This document shows positions 33,826 through 42,220 of a DNA stretch of 64,000 bases, one piece after another. Source of the DNA: Pirellula sp. (GTDB lineage: Bacteria; Planctomycetota; Planctomycetia; Pirellulales; PNKZ01); NCBI GenBank assembly GCA_013822735.1, contig PNKZ01000007.1:186001-250000 (forward strand), in the 5' to 3' direction. The position numbers were made by a program, and so were the translations under genes. A model generated the notes under the pieces. The model did not search any database. It had not been told where the DNA came from and saw nothing but the letters and a program-made list of their open reading frames with translations. Positions within the stretch are counted from its first letter, which is position 1. Each line of letters opens with the position of its first letter.

Positions 33826-33871
33826 GCCCGCCGTCGGCGACGGCGGGCGCCCCCTGGTCGCCGACCAGGGG
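33826..33871. repeat. two adjacent GC-rich hairpins
   Basis: The first stem is GCCCGCCGTC with GACGGCGGGC (33826-33848, loop GGC). The second is CCCCTGGTCG with CGACCAGGGG (33851-33871) with almost no loop. They sit just after the small membrane-protein gene and before the YTV gene's terminator; no T-run follows on the plus strand. Confidence 0.7.
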
Positions 33872-33902
33872 CCAAATAAGCGGCGCGATGAGCGTTGCGC
33901 AT

Positions 33903-33939
33903 AAAAAACGGCGGGCCGATCCTTGCGAATCGACCCGCC
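33903..33939 (-). terminator. rho-independent terminator of the YTV-repeat gene
   Basis: An 11-bp stem (33910-33920 with 33929-33939, one mismatch) is followed on the minus strand by six T residues (33903-33908). It lies about 75 bases beyond the stop codon of the YTV protein. Confidence 0.85.
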
Positions 33940-34013
33940 GCGGCTATTTCCAATTCTTACGACTCGGTGTCCAGTCCGAGCCGTCCAGGCTTCTTAGGCT
34001 TGGCTTCTCGTTC

Positions 34014-36218
34014 TTAGGCTCCGCAACCTTCGCAGCAGTTCGGAACCGGGCAGCAGACCGTTACCGGCACTTGCTTGCAGACGACTCGCGGGCAGCAGCG
34101 CGTCACCGTGTAGGAGACTTGCTTCGGCACGCACCGTTGGCACATGATCGTCTTCGTCGTGTGCACCGGCTTGCAGACGCAGTACGGAACTTGCCGCGTG
34201 CACGTTTGGCTCACCATCTTGCAAGTGGTGTAAGGCACTTGCTTGGTGCAGCATTGCGATTCCATGCGGCAGACCGTGTAGCAGATCGTCTTGGTGCGTT
34301 GTTCCGGAACCATCTGGCACGTGGTGTACGTGCATTGACGGACCCGTTGTTCCGGCACCATTTTGCAGGTCGTGTAGCAAACATTGCGAACCCGTTGTTC
34401 CGGCACCATGCAGCACGTGGTGTAGGTGCAGGTACGCATCCGTTGCTCGGGCACCATCTTGCAGGTGGTGTACGTGCAGGTCTTCACGCGTTGCTCCGGC
34501 ACCATGCGGCAGGTCGTGTAGCAGCAGGTCTTCATCCGTTGCTCGGGCACCATCTTGCAGGTGGTATACGAGCAGGTCTTCACGCGTTGTTCCGGCACCA
34601 TCTTGCAAGTGGTGTAGCAGCAGGTCTTCACCCGTTGCTCGGGAACCATCTTGCAAACTTGCCAGGTGCAGGTCTTCACGCGTTGCTCGGGCACCATCTT
34701 GCAGGTGGTGTACGAGCAGGTCTTCACGCGTTGTTCCGGCACCATCTTGCAGGTCGTGTAGGTGCAGGTCTTCGTGCGTTGTTCCGGCACCATCTTGCAA
34801 ACCGTGTACGGAATCCGCTTCTCGCAGCATTCCTTCACCAGCTTGCAGGTCTTGTAGGTGCAGGTCTTCACCCGTTGTTCGGGAACCATCTTGCAGACCG
34901 TGTAGCTGCATTGCTTCACGCATTGTTCGCGGACGTAGCGAACGCAGGTGATTTGCTTCTCACGCATCTCCGGAACCCAAACCTTCTTGCAGCAGCGAAT
35001 CGGCGGGCATTGCACTTCGCACTTGCGAACACAACCCGGCTTGTAGACGCAGCGGCAGCAGCAAGGATCCCAAACCCAGGTACCCGGGTCTTGGATGCAC
35101 TTGGTGATCACGCGTCCCGGCTTCTCGCAGACTTGCGTCTCCCAGCGGCCGCAGCAAACCTGAATCGTCTTCGTTTCGCAAACCGGCTTGCACACCGTGT
35201 AGCAAACGTCGCGGGTGCGCGTTTCCATCACCGGCTTGCAGACCGTGTAGCAAATGTCCTTCGAATGCGTCTCCCACACCGGCTTGCACACCGTGTAACG
35301 GCAGACCTTTTCATGGGTCTCGTACACCGGCTTGCAGACCGTGTAGCAGATGTTCTTCGTGTGCGTCTCCAACACCGGCTTGCACACCGTGTAGCAAATG
35401 TTCTTGGTGTGCGTTTCGTAAACCGGCTTGCAGACCGTATAGCAAATATCCTTCGAACGGGTCTCCCACACCGGCTTGCAGACCGTGTAGCAGATGTTCT
35501 TGGTGTGGGTTTCGTAAACGGGCTTGCAGACCGTGTAGCAGATATTCTTGGTGTGCGTCTCGTACACCGGCTTGCAGACCGTATAGCAAATGTTCTTCGT
35601 GTGCGTCTCGTACACCGGCTTGCAGACCGTGTAGCAGATGTTACGCGTGTGCGTCTGATACACGGGCTTGCAGACCGTATAGCAGATGTTCTTCGTATGC
35701 GTCTGATAAACCGGCTTGCATACCGTGTAGCAGACCTGACGCGTGTGCGTCTGATACACGGGCTTGCAGACCGTGTAGCAGATGTTCTTCGTGTGCGTCT
35801 GGTAGACCGGCTTGCACACCGTGTAGCACACGTTGCGCGTCCGCGTCTCGTACACCGGCTTGCAAACCGTGTAGTTCACCGTTCGGTAGCAGGTTTCGTA
35901 CACCGGCTTGCAGACCGTGTACTCACAGTTCCGATAGCAAACTTCCTTCACGTAGCTCACACAGTTGATCGTCTTCGGTTCGCAGACCGTTTCATAAACG
36001 GTTTTGCAGCAGGTGTACTGCTTCTGCTCGTAGACGACCTCCTTGCAGGTCTTCATGACCGTGTGGCATTGCTTCTTGCAACAAGCGTAGTCGACGGGGT
36101 CGCAACACGCCGTGCAAGACTTATACCGCGCCGCGCCGCAGTAGCTGGCGTCGGCTTCGCCGGACATCATCGCAAATACAAGCGCGATGAATATCGGCAC
36201 TCCCCGAAGCGCTCTCAT
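34014..36218 (-). CDS. cysteine-rich YTV-repeat cell-wall protein
   Basis: Exported structural protein of the planctomycete YTV family, members of which were found in the proteinaceous cell wall of Rhodopirellula. The 734 residues begin with a signal peptide ending GEADA (about residue 24). The N-terminal half holds 16 tandem copies of a 16-residue unit, consensus YTVCKPVYETHTKNIC. A unique Cys/Trp-rich linker follows (about residues 370-445, with DPCCCRC). The C-terminal half holds 12 copies of a related unit, consensus YTTCKMVPEQRVKTC, plus four diverged ones. Each unit has two Cys, so dense disulfide cross-linking is likely. ATG 36218 has AGGAGGAGG upstream, one of the strongest sites in the window, suggesting high expression. 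Monocistronic with its own terminator. Confidence 0.93.
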   Translation of the reverse strand: MRALRGVPIFIALVFAMMSGEADASYCGAARYKSCTACCDPVDYACCKKQCHTVMKTCKEVVYEQKQYTCCKTVYETVCEPKTINCVSYVKEVCYRNCEYTVCKPVYETCYRTVNYTVCKPVYETRTRNVCYTVCKPVYQTHTKNICYTVCKPVYQTHTRQVCYTVCKPVYQTHTKNICYTVCKPVYQTHTRNICYTVCKPVYETHTKNICYTVCKPVYETHTKNICYTVCKPVYETHTKNICYTVCKPVWETRSKDICYTVCKPVYETHTKNICYTVCKPVLETHTKNICYTVCKPVYETHEKVCRYTVCKPVWETHSKDICYTVCKPVMETRTRDVCYTVCKPVCETKTIQVCCGRWETQVCEKPGRVITKCIQDPGTWVWDPCCCRCVYKPGCVRKCEVQCPPIRCCKKVWVPEMREKQITCVRYVREQCVKQCSYTVCKMVPEQRVKTCTYKTCKLVKECCEKRIPYTVCKMVPEQRTKTCTYTTCKMVPEQRVKTCSYTTCKMVPEQRVKTCTWQVCKMVPEQRVKTCCYTTCKMVPEQRVKTCSYTTCKMVPEQRMKTCCYTTCRMVPEQRVKTCTYTTCKMVPEQRMRTCTYTTCCMVPEQRVRNVCYTTCKMVPEQRVRQCTYTTCQMVPEQRTKTICYTVCRMESQCCTKQVPYTTCKMVSQTCTRQVPYCVCKPVHTTKTIMCQRCVPKQVSYTVTRCCPRVVCKQVPVTVCCPVPNCCEGCGA

Positions 36219-36958
36219 GGTCTTGCCTCCTCCTGGAACATTCAAAACGTGGAAATAGCCTGGACAACGACCCTAGTTCGTCTAGTCAGTCTTCGGCATG
36301 CAAACTCTGTGCACTCTAGGCAAATAACCTGAGTCGCCTGCACTGCTCACACGAACCATAGGTTCCAATTAACGCAAAACCACGCCTACTACCATGTAAA
36401 CGGACGATCTGCGCATAACTGGGTAATTTAGTAATTCGACAGCATGCCGGCAGACGCTGACGATCGGCTGCGGATTTCCCAATAAGGCGAGTAACCGGAA
36501 CAAGACGCCTCTACCAATTTGCCGAGTGGCAACAGATCGGCCGCGCGCAACGACCACGCCGCCTCTAAGGCCCGCGCGTTCTATGCCGATCGTGCGATCC
36601 CGGCCCACCACGAAGGCGCAGCCCGCTACTCTGCGGCAAACGGAGCGGATCGCCGCGTGGTCTTCGGGTTGCCCAGGGAACTCGCAGAGTAAATTCCACA
36701 CCCGGCGAGTCTCGGCGATCGCTACAACCTGCGCCACCGCGCTGCGCGTTAAGAAATCCACCCTCTACGGGGCCGTCGGCATTCCGGCCATCCCATCAAT
36801 TTTTTGACCGCGCACCAATTGCAACCTACTTATTCCTGTGCCCTCGCTCATGGGTGGATTCACCCGAAAGTTTCCGGCACCGACCTGACCGACGTCCGTC
36901 GGCGGTCGCACGTTGCAAATACGCTCGATTGAAATACTCCTCACAAGGAACCGTACCC
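36219..36958. other. divergent spacer between YTV gene and pseudopilin gene
   Basis: About 740 bases. Short ORFs on both strands (for example 36369-36761 minus and 36526-36807 plus) have no recognisable product, no good ribosome-binding site and overlap each other, so no gene is called. The stretch should hold promoters for two probably well-expressed envelope genes. Near the pseudopilin gene TTGCAA (36913-36918) precedes TACTCC by 16 bases, a weak promoter candidate. Confidence 0.5.
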
Positions 36959-37405
36959 ATGTTGAAGGCCCAAAAGCGCGGTGGCTTTACGCTCGTCGAA
37001 GTTCTGATCGTCGTCGTGATCATGGCCATCTTGGCCGCCACGATCATCCCGCAATTTTCCGACAGCACGAAAGACGCCAAGTCGAACACCAGCAAGTTCA
37101 ACTTGCACACGATCCGTTCGCAAATCGAACTCTTCAAGTCGCAACACGACGGTAAAGTGCCGGCCTCGCTGGACGACCTGACCAAGAAGACCAACACGGC
37201 CGGCACCGTCGGCACGACCTCGGCCTTCCCGTACGGCCCGTACCTGCAAGAACTCCCGGCCAACCCGTTCACGGGCAGCCAAACGGTTTCGGCCGCCAGC
37301 AGCAACCCGCCGACCGCCGCCACCGGCAGCGCCACGGCCGGCTGGCTCTATCACGCTGCCTCGGGCGGCGTCTGGATCGACAACGCCGATCTTCTTTCGG
37401 AATAG
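36959..37405 (+). CDS. type II secretion / type IV pilin-like pseudopilin
   Basis: 148-residue prepilin-like protein. The N-terminus is a short basic leader followed by a prepilin peptidase site RGG/FTLVEVLIVVVIMAILAA, cleaved before Phe at about residue 10, with Glu at +5. The transmembrane helix leads into a C-terminal domain resembling GspG: ATIIPQFSDSTKDAKSNTSKFNLHTIRSQIELFK, then GPYLQELPANPFTG and a late GWLYHAASGGVWIDN. These are major-pseudopilin features, so it may serve a type II secretion system elsewhere. ATG 36959 has AAGGA at a good distance. Followed by a strong terminator. Confidence 0.88.
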   Translation: MLKAQKRGGFTLVEVLIVVVIMAILAATIIPQFSDSTKDAKSNTSKFNLHTIRSQIELFKSQHDGKVPASLDDLTKKTNTAGTVGTTSAFPYGPYLQELPANPFTGSQTVSAASSNPPTAATGSATAGWLYHAASGGVWIDNADLLSE

Positions 37406-37448
37406 CGAGTCGAGGGGCTTAGTTCCCTCAATTGAGCAATGCAACAGA

Positions 37449-37482
37449 ACCCCTCGGGCGCACCTGTGCCCGAGGGGTTTCT
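37449..37482 (+). terminator. rho-independent terminator of the pseudopilin gene
   Basis: An 11-bp perfect stem ACCCCTCGGGC (37449-37459) with GCCCGAGGGGT (37468-37478) is followed by TTCTT, 44 bases after the stop codon. Confidence 0.85.
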
Positions 37483-37621
37483 TGCGTACTGAGGAAGTTG
37501 GCAGGTTAGGTAAGGTCGCGCCCCCTGGCCCTTGTCGGCCGCACGGCGTTACGATACAAAAATCACGCAATTCTCGCCTGCTTGCGAGTGTTTCGCCGCC
37601 CCACCTTCTCATCGAAATCGC

Positions 37622-38296
37622 ATGTCCGACTTCGAGCCCAAACCCGCCGCCTCCGATGCCGACGCGTCGATTCCGAAGGCCGTGGTGAGCCGTTTGAGCT
37701 TGTATCTGCGACAGCTGCAACAAGGGCAGCGCGACGGCCAAACGACGATTAGCTCGAAGGAACTCGGCCGGCTCCTCGGCTTCACCGACGCGCAGGTCCG
37801 CAAAGATCTCGCGTACTTTGGCCATTTCGGCTATCCCGGCATCGGGTACCGCTGCGACGAGCTGATCACGGCGATCAAGCGCATCTTGGGAACCGATCAA
37901 ACCTGGCCCGTGGCGCTGGTGGGCGTCGGTAACCTCGGCCGTGCCTTGCTCGGCTACAAAGGGTTCGCCCAGCGAGGCTTTACCATCGTCGCGGCCTTCG
38001 ATACCGACGCCCATGTGCTCGCCGGCGGCTCCATCGACGGCCTGCCCGTGTACCACTTGGACAACTTGCCAGAAGTGGCCCGACAAAATAGGATACGGCT
38101 AGGAATGATCGCCGTCCCCGGCCCCGCCGCTCAAGGAGTTGCGGACCGCCTGTTGGCGGTGGGAGTAGAAGGAATCCTGAACTTCGCACCCGTCACGATC
38201 AAACTTCCTGAAGGCGTCAGCCTCGTCGGGGTCGATCTCGCGATCGAACTTGAGCAATTGACGTTTTCGGTCGTGAACCGAGGGGCTACAACCTAG
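37622..38296 (+). CDS. rex: redox-sensing transcriptional repressor Rex
   Basis: Repressor that reads the NADH/NAD+ ratio and controls fermentation/respiration genes. The 224 residues have an N-terminal winged helix (VVSRLSLYLRQLQQGQ, ISSKELGRLLGFTDAQVRKDLAYFGHFGYPGIGY, residues 18-80), then a Rossmann domain with VALVGVGNLGRALLGY (about residues 98-113) and AAFDTDAHVLAG, and the C-terminal swapping helix (LAIELEQLTFSVV). Start ATG 37622 gives the usual length; upstream in-frame starts are unsupported. It is alone, followed by tRNA-Gln. Confidence 0.94.
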   Translation: MSDFEPKPAASDADASIPKAVVSRLSLYLRQLQQGQRDGQTTISSKELGRLLGFTDAQVRKDLAYFGHFGYPGIGYRCDELITAIKRILGTDQTWPVALVGVGNLGRALLGYKGFAQRGFTIVAAFDTDAHVLAGGSIDGLPVYHLDNLPEVARQNRIRLGMIAVPGPAAQGVADRLLAVGVEGILNFAPVTIKLPEGVSLVGVDLAIELEQLTFSVVNRGATT

Positions 38297-38403
38297 CTCT
38301 TCGTAAACGACGCCCTCGGGCCGCCAAAGCCCAGGGAGCTCAAGAAGTGGGCCCCACGGCACCCGCCGCCGGGTCGCAAGAAGCCCGCAACGCAGCGACA
38401 CGA

Positions 38404-38474
38404 TACCCGATGGTGTAATGGTAACACTGGAGATTTTGGCTCTCCCATTCTAGGTTCGAATCCTAGTCGGGTAG
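38404..38474 (+). tRNA. tRNA-Gln (anticodon UUG)
   Basis: A complete cloverleaf is visible. The acceptor stem TACCCGA (38404-38410) pairs with TCGGGTA (38467-38473), the D-arm region has TGGTGTAATGGTAACA, the anticodon stem GGAGA/TCTCC encloses the loop TTTTGGC with anticodon TTG, and the T-arm has GGTTCGAATCC. CCA is not encoded. A strong terminator follows 11 bases later. Confidence 0.96.
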
Positions 38475-38484
38475 TTCAGTAAAA

Positions 38485-38520
38485 CGGCCCGCGTTCCCGC
38501 AACGGAACGCGGGCCGCTTT
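38485..38520 (+). terminator. rho-independent terminator after tRNA-Gln
   Basis: A 13-bp perfect stem (38485-38497 with 38504-38516, loop CGCAAC) is followed by CTTTCGTT, directly after the tRNA gene. Confidence 0.8.
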
Positions 38521-38624
38521 CGTTGGCGGGTCGCCGATGCCTGACCCGAGAGAGTCGCAACGTTTTGCCGACCGGTCTATGATGCGTCGGCGTAACGTCG
38601 CCGTGGTTCGGAAATCTTCGGCTA

Positions 38625-39854
38625 ATGAAATCAACTGTCGAAAGCACGCTTACGGCAGAACCATCGCCCCCGGCTGAAGCGACATCGCACGAACCAAGTC
38701 ATCGCGCTTTCTATTTGGACGTCGTTCGCGGTTTCGCCGTCTTGCTCGTGCTGGGGCGCCACTGTCCCGCAAACATACGTATCCATCCCGCATTGGATAC
38801 GATTTCCGACATACTTCACCAGGTCGGCTATTTGGGCGTCGACTTATTTTTCGTACTGAGCGGCTACCTGATCGGCGGGCTGCTCTTCAAGGAACTGGAT
38901 CGCACCGGCACCATCGGACTCCGACGATTCTTCGTTCGGCGCGCGTTTAAGATCTGGCCGGCCTACTTGATCTGCTTGACTGCGAGCTGCCTGGCGCTCG
39001 CCTTTTTCGACAAGCGATTCGTAGCAAACGAGCAGCCTTTGGAGTCGGTTGCACGCCTGATGTGGCCGGCGTTTCTTCATATTCAGAACTACTTCCCTTC
39101 GACTCGCGTTCTAAGTTTCCTTTGGAGCCTGGCGGTCGAAGAGCACTTCTATTTGTTACTGCCTGCCGCACTGTTGCTCATGCGACGCGGCTCGCGAAGC
39201 GGCAATATTTGCTACCGAGTGCTGCTCACCTTCTTAGCCTTGGCCATGACTTGCCTGCTTTTACGCTTCGCGGCACGGGAAGCAAATCCCGTGTTCAGCA
39301 GCTACGCAAATCTGTTTCCAACGCACCTCAGGATCGACTCCCTCATGGCGGGAGTCGCGCTCGTCGCGACGACTCGATACTGCCCAAATCTTACGGAGAG
39401 GTTGCGACCTACTCGTTGGCCCGCATTGCTCATCGGCGTCGCACTATTGCTGCTCCCGTGGTTTTTCCCTCCTTTGCCCCCCGGCAAGTATCCGGTTATT
39501 TATCCCGTGGAATTCAGCATGTTCAGCGGAGTTCTTTTCGTCGCGGCCGCACACTACGCCGATCATCCGGCATCTTCGAGCGCCGTTGCGCAGCGACTTC
39601 GAAAACTCTTGGCGCCCGTGGCAGCTGTCGGAGTCGTTAGTTACTCGACCTATTTGTGGCACGGGTACTTCGCGCCACCGATCTCGGCGCGCGTGATGCA
39701 CTTCTTCCATGTCCCCGTTTCTGGGAGCGGATTGTCGACGGTAGTCCACTATGCGTGCTATGTGGTTGTGGCGCTTGCCATGGGCATTGCGTCGTACTAC
39801 GTAATCGAGCGTCCATTTCTGGCTTTGCGCGAGCACGTCGCCAAGCGGCCCTAG
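38625..39854 (+). CDS. acyltransferase 3 family membrane protein
   Basis: Integral membrane O-acyltransferase of the OafA/YrhL type, which adds acetyl or similar groups to extracytoplasmic sugars. The 409 residues start with a short cytoplasmic part and then the family motif FYLDVVRGFAVLLVLGRHC (His near residue 46), then YLGVDLFFVLSGYLIGGLLFKEL and RRFFVRRAFKIWPAYLICL. About ten helices follow; SLAVEEHFYLLLPAALLL (near residue 168) is the second conserved motif. Its codon use and lower GC look a little different from its neighbours, so recent transfer is possible. The substrate is unknown; no polysaccharide cluster is adjacent. Confidence 0.88.
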   Translation: MKSTVESTLTAEPSPPAEATSHEPSHRAFYLDVVRGFAVLLVLGRHCPANIRIHPALDTISDILHQVGYLGVDLFFVLSGYLIGGLLFKELDRTGTIGLRRFFVRRAFKIWPAYLICLTASCLALAFFDKRFVANEQPLESVARLMWPAFLHIQNYFPSTRVLSFLWSLAVEEHFYLLLPAALLLMRRGSRSGNICYRVLLTFLALAMTCLLLRFAAREANPVFSSYANLFPTHLRIDSLMAGVALVATTRYCPNLTERLRPTRWPALLIGVALLLLPWFFPPLPPGKYPVIYPVEFSMFSGVLFVAAAHYADHPASSSAVAQRLRKLLAPVAAVGVVSYSTYLWHGYFAPPISARVMHFFHVPVSGSGLSTVVHYACYVVVALAMGIASYYVIERPFLALREHVAKRP

Positions 39855-40088
39855 TTCCATCGATGGGCGAACGTCGGGCTGTCCACAGCTCGCCACAACC
39901 CGAACAAACAGAGTCGGATCACGACAGGGCCCGCATAAGCCACGGCCTGAGTCGCTTGTTGCAATTACTTGAATCCAGGCGTAGTCTCCGGACCGCGAGC
40001 GATTCCCGCAAATTGCCGCACAATACTCAGCCGCTTCGTTCGCGGAGGTATACTTCGTCGCATCGCCACCCCATTTCAAGGAACTGCC

Positions 40089-40553
40089 ATGAAACAAAAC
40101 TTCATCTTGAGTCTCGCCGTCGGATTGCTTGTCGTATCGGGCGTCGTCGGCTGTCAGCCTGCCGGCGAAGCGAAGAAGACCGCTCCCGACGACCTGAAGA
40201 ACGTGGAAGGAGCCTGGACCTTGGTGAGCGGCGAAGTCGACGGCACGGCGATTCCTGAACAAGAGGTCAAGAACGCCAAGCTCACCATTGTGGGCGACCA
40301 GTACACGGTCGACTTGGGAGAGAAAGGCGTGAAGAAGGGAACTCAAAAGCTCGATGCGACGAAGACCCCCAAGCAGATCGACGCGAAGGACACCGAAGGT
40401 CCGACGGTCGGCGAAAACCACGGCATCTACGAGTTCACGGCCGACGGCGACTTCCGCGTCTGCTTTGCGGCCCCGGGAAAAGAGCGGCCCATCGCGTTTG
40501 TGACAAAGCCCGGCAGCGGACACTTCATGCATTTGTGGAAACGCGCCAAGTAA
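40089..40553 (+). CDS. TIGR03067-type planctomycete lipoprotein
   Basis: 154-residue predicted lipoprotein belonging to a family that is greatly expanded in planctomycetes (TIGR03067). ATG 40089 has AAGGA six bases upstream. The signal peptide ends with the lipobox SGVVGC (Cys about residue 21). The domain shows the family hallmarks NVEGAWTLVSGEVDGTAIPEQEVKN, KLTIVGDQYTVDLGEKG, LDATKTPKQIDA and GIYEFTADGDFRVCFAAPGKERP. The fold is probably a lipocalin-like barrel, with unknown ligand. A strong terminator follows. Confidence 0.88.
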   Translation: MKQNFILSLAVGLLVVSGVVGCQPAGEAKKTAPDDLKNVEGAWTLVSGEVDGTAIPEQEVKNAKLTIVGDQYTVDLGEKGVKKGTQKLDATKTPKQIDAKDTEGPTVGENHGIYEFTADGDFRVCFAAPGKERPIAFVTKPGSGHFMHLWKRAK

Positions 40554-40572
40554 GCTGATGAAGTGCCAAGAT

Positions 40573-40610
40573 AGCCAAGCCCACGGGTTCGATTCCGTGG
40601 GCTTGGCTTT
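40573..40610 (+). terminator. rho-independent terminator of the TIGR03067 gene
   Basis: A 14-bp perfect stem AGCCAAGCCCACGG (40573-40586) with CCGTGGGCTTGGCT (40595-40608) and an eight-base loop is followed by TT, then GG. The T-run is short, so it may work in part as a barrier to convergent transcription from the minus strand. Confidence 0.65.
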
Positions 40611-40683
40611 GGCCGGCGAGTCAATGACTAAGCGTTGACGCGGTCCGCGTTTTCCTTCGCGTGCAACTTCGCACATGGCAATG

Positions 40684-42029
40684 CTAAATGCGATCGGATT
40701 TTACCAAGTTGCATTTCCGGCAAAGCAACTGCACGTTTCGCTCGTCGTTGCTCCCTCCCTTGGCAACCGGGATAATGTGGTCATACTCGAGGTATTGATC
40801 CGATTTACAGTCGGCGCAGCGACCGCCATAGGCTTGCCAGACCCGTTGGCGCACGTCGCGTGCAATATGCCGGCCGGGCAATTCGGTGATCTTTTGCACG
40901 ATCGTCTGATTCGCGCGCCCCACGGCAGTCCGCAGAATCGCCGTGGCAACGGCCGGATTGCCTCGAAATAAATACTCGCCCGCTCCTTTCGCGGAACTGC
41001 GAATCTCGACGCCGAAGGTATTCGGCAAACAGCCGATGATGTTTCGCAGGTTGACGGTAAACGTCTTTCCCGCCGAGCAGAAGATAAAGCGAGAATCCGT
41101 TACAAGACATACGCCCTGGAACGACTCGACGCGAGGGCCGCTTTTCAGCATCTTCGTCGTCCGAAAGATCGATTCCTCGACGTGATGCAGGATTTCTCCC
41201 GCACGAAGTTCGACCGTCGAATTATTTTTCAACGACGGCAAGATTCCGTTCGCGGCGTTCGCCAGGATGCGAAGGACGAGAATTTCACTCTGCACGTAAG
41301 CGACAAACTCGGCCGGAAGCACAAATGCCTCTAACAGCCAATTAAGCAGCGCATCTTCTTCCGGGCTGAAGACTTCGTCGGCCTTCGCGCCAATACCTGT
41401 TCGACAAACACCTGCGCCTGAGGCTGAAGCATCTTCAACAGTTCCTCGCGCCCCACTCCCAGCTGTTCGGCCGTTTTCCAAAGACGTTGCCATTCGAACT
41501 GGGAAATCTCACCGTCGCGAATGATGACGGCGAAGAGATCCCGGAACAGAGAGTCGGCCGACTCGGAGCAATACGCGCGAAACAAGAGCGGGACCGTCGA
41601 GTGCACGGACTTCGCGATACCGTCGAGGCGCGCGTATTCGGCATCCGTGATCATGCCGTCGTCCAAGGCGTCGACAAACGCCTTTTCAAACCGGTCTTTG
41701 GCAAATTGGCCGTGAATGCGCGAGACGACGGCGGATGAGAGCTGGAGTGCCTCGCCGAGCCACTGCAAGGTCTTCAACTCTTCCTGACGCACGGTGTCGT
41801 CGGCCCAGGCTTTAGTGAGGACGTGGCGAAAAACGCGCTCCTTCACCTCTTGTAACTCGGGTCCGGAAACACGCTGCAGCAACGGCGACTTTTCCAACGA
41901 AAAGCCGCGTCCCGCCTTGGCGACCTCTTGGTGCAGGATCGCCGTATTCTTCTCGACGCGAGCCTCACGCTCCGGATCGAGCAAGGAGACGACCCCTTTC
42001 AGAAATCGCTTCGCAAACTCTGCCGCCAT
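40684..42029 (-). pseudogene. TerB-like / PH-like / HNH endonuclease gene split by a frameshift
   Basis: One gene read in two frames. From ATG 42029 (AGGAGG ribosome-binding site upstream) the first frame runs to a stop at 41331. Near 41386-41400 the sense continues in the -1 frame to 40684, where the spliced product would be about 450 residues. The N-terminal part has TerB-like helical repeats (DDGMITDAEYARLDGIAKSV, RDGEISQFEWQRLWKTAEQ, and after the shift VFSPEEDALLNWLLEAFVL). A middle segment looks PH/GRAM-like (CLVTDSRFIFCSAGKTFTV). The C-terminus is an HNH nuclease: CADCKSDQYLEYDHIIPVAKGG then QLLCRKCN. A single missing base explains the break. It could be an authentic lesion, a sequencing error, or less likely programmed frameshifting. 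TerB and HNH domains often occur in defence or conflict systems. Confidence 0.8.
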
Positions 42030-42220
42030 GTTCGCCTCCTGGAAAATGCCCTGCTGTTTTACAACGCGCCCCGAGGCGGTTCCAGCGAAGAAAGCCCGTT
42101 GACGACGGCCCACGAAGTAATCACCGTGACAATCCGCCGTAGAGTCTCGACAAATGCCGCTTCCGTTAGAATGGTCTACTATTGGCGAGATCGGCGAAAT
42201 CTGAGAGATCAACGCGACTT

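Noticed and set aside
33888-36332. 814-codon plus-strand ORF over the YTV gene
   Set aside because: A mirror of the 48-base repeat on the other strand; the sense strand has a signal peptide, strong ribosome site, terminator and known family.
36369-36761. 130-codon minus-strand ORF in the YTV-pseudopilin spacer
   Set aside because: No ribosome site, no recognisable domain and overlapped by another ORF; not enough to call a gene.
41386-41400. Programmed -1 frameshift in the TerB-HNH gene
   Set aside because: No slippery heptamer is visible at the junction; a missing base or real lesion is simpler.
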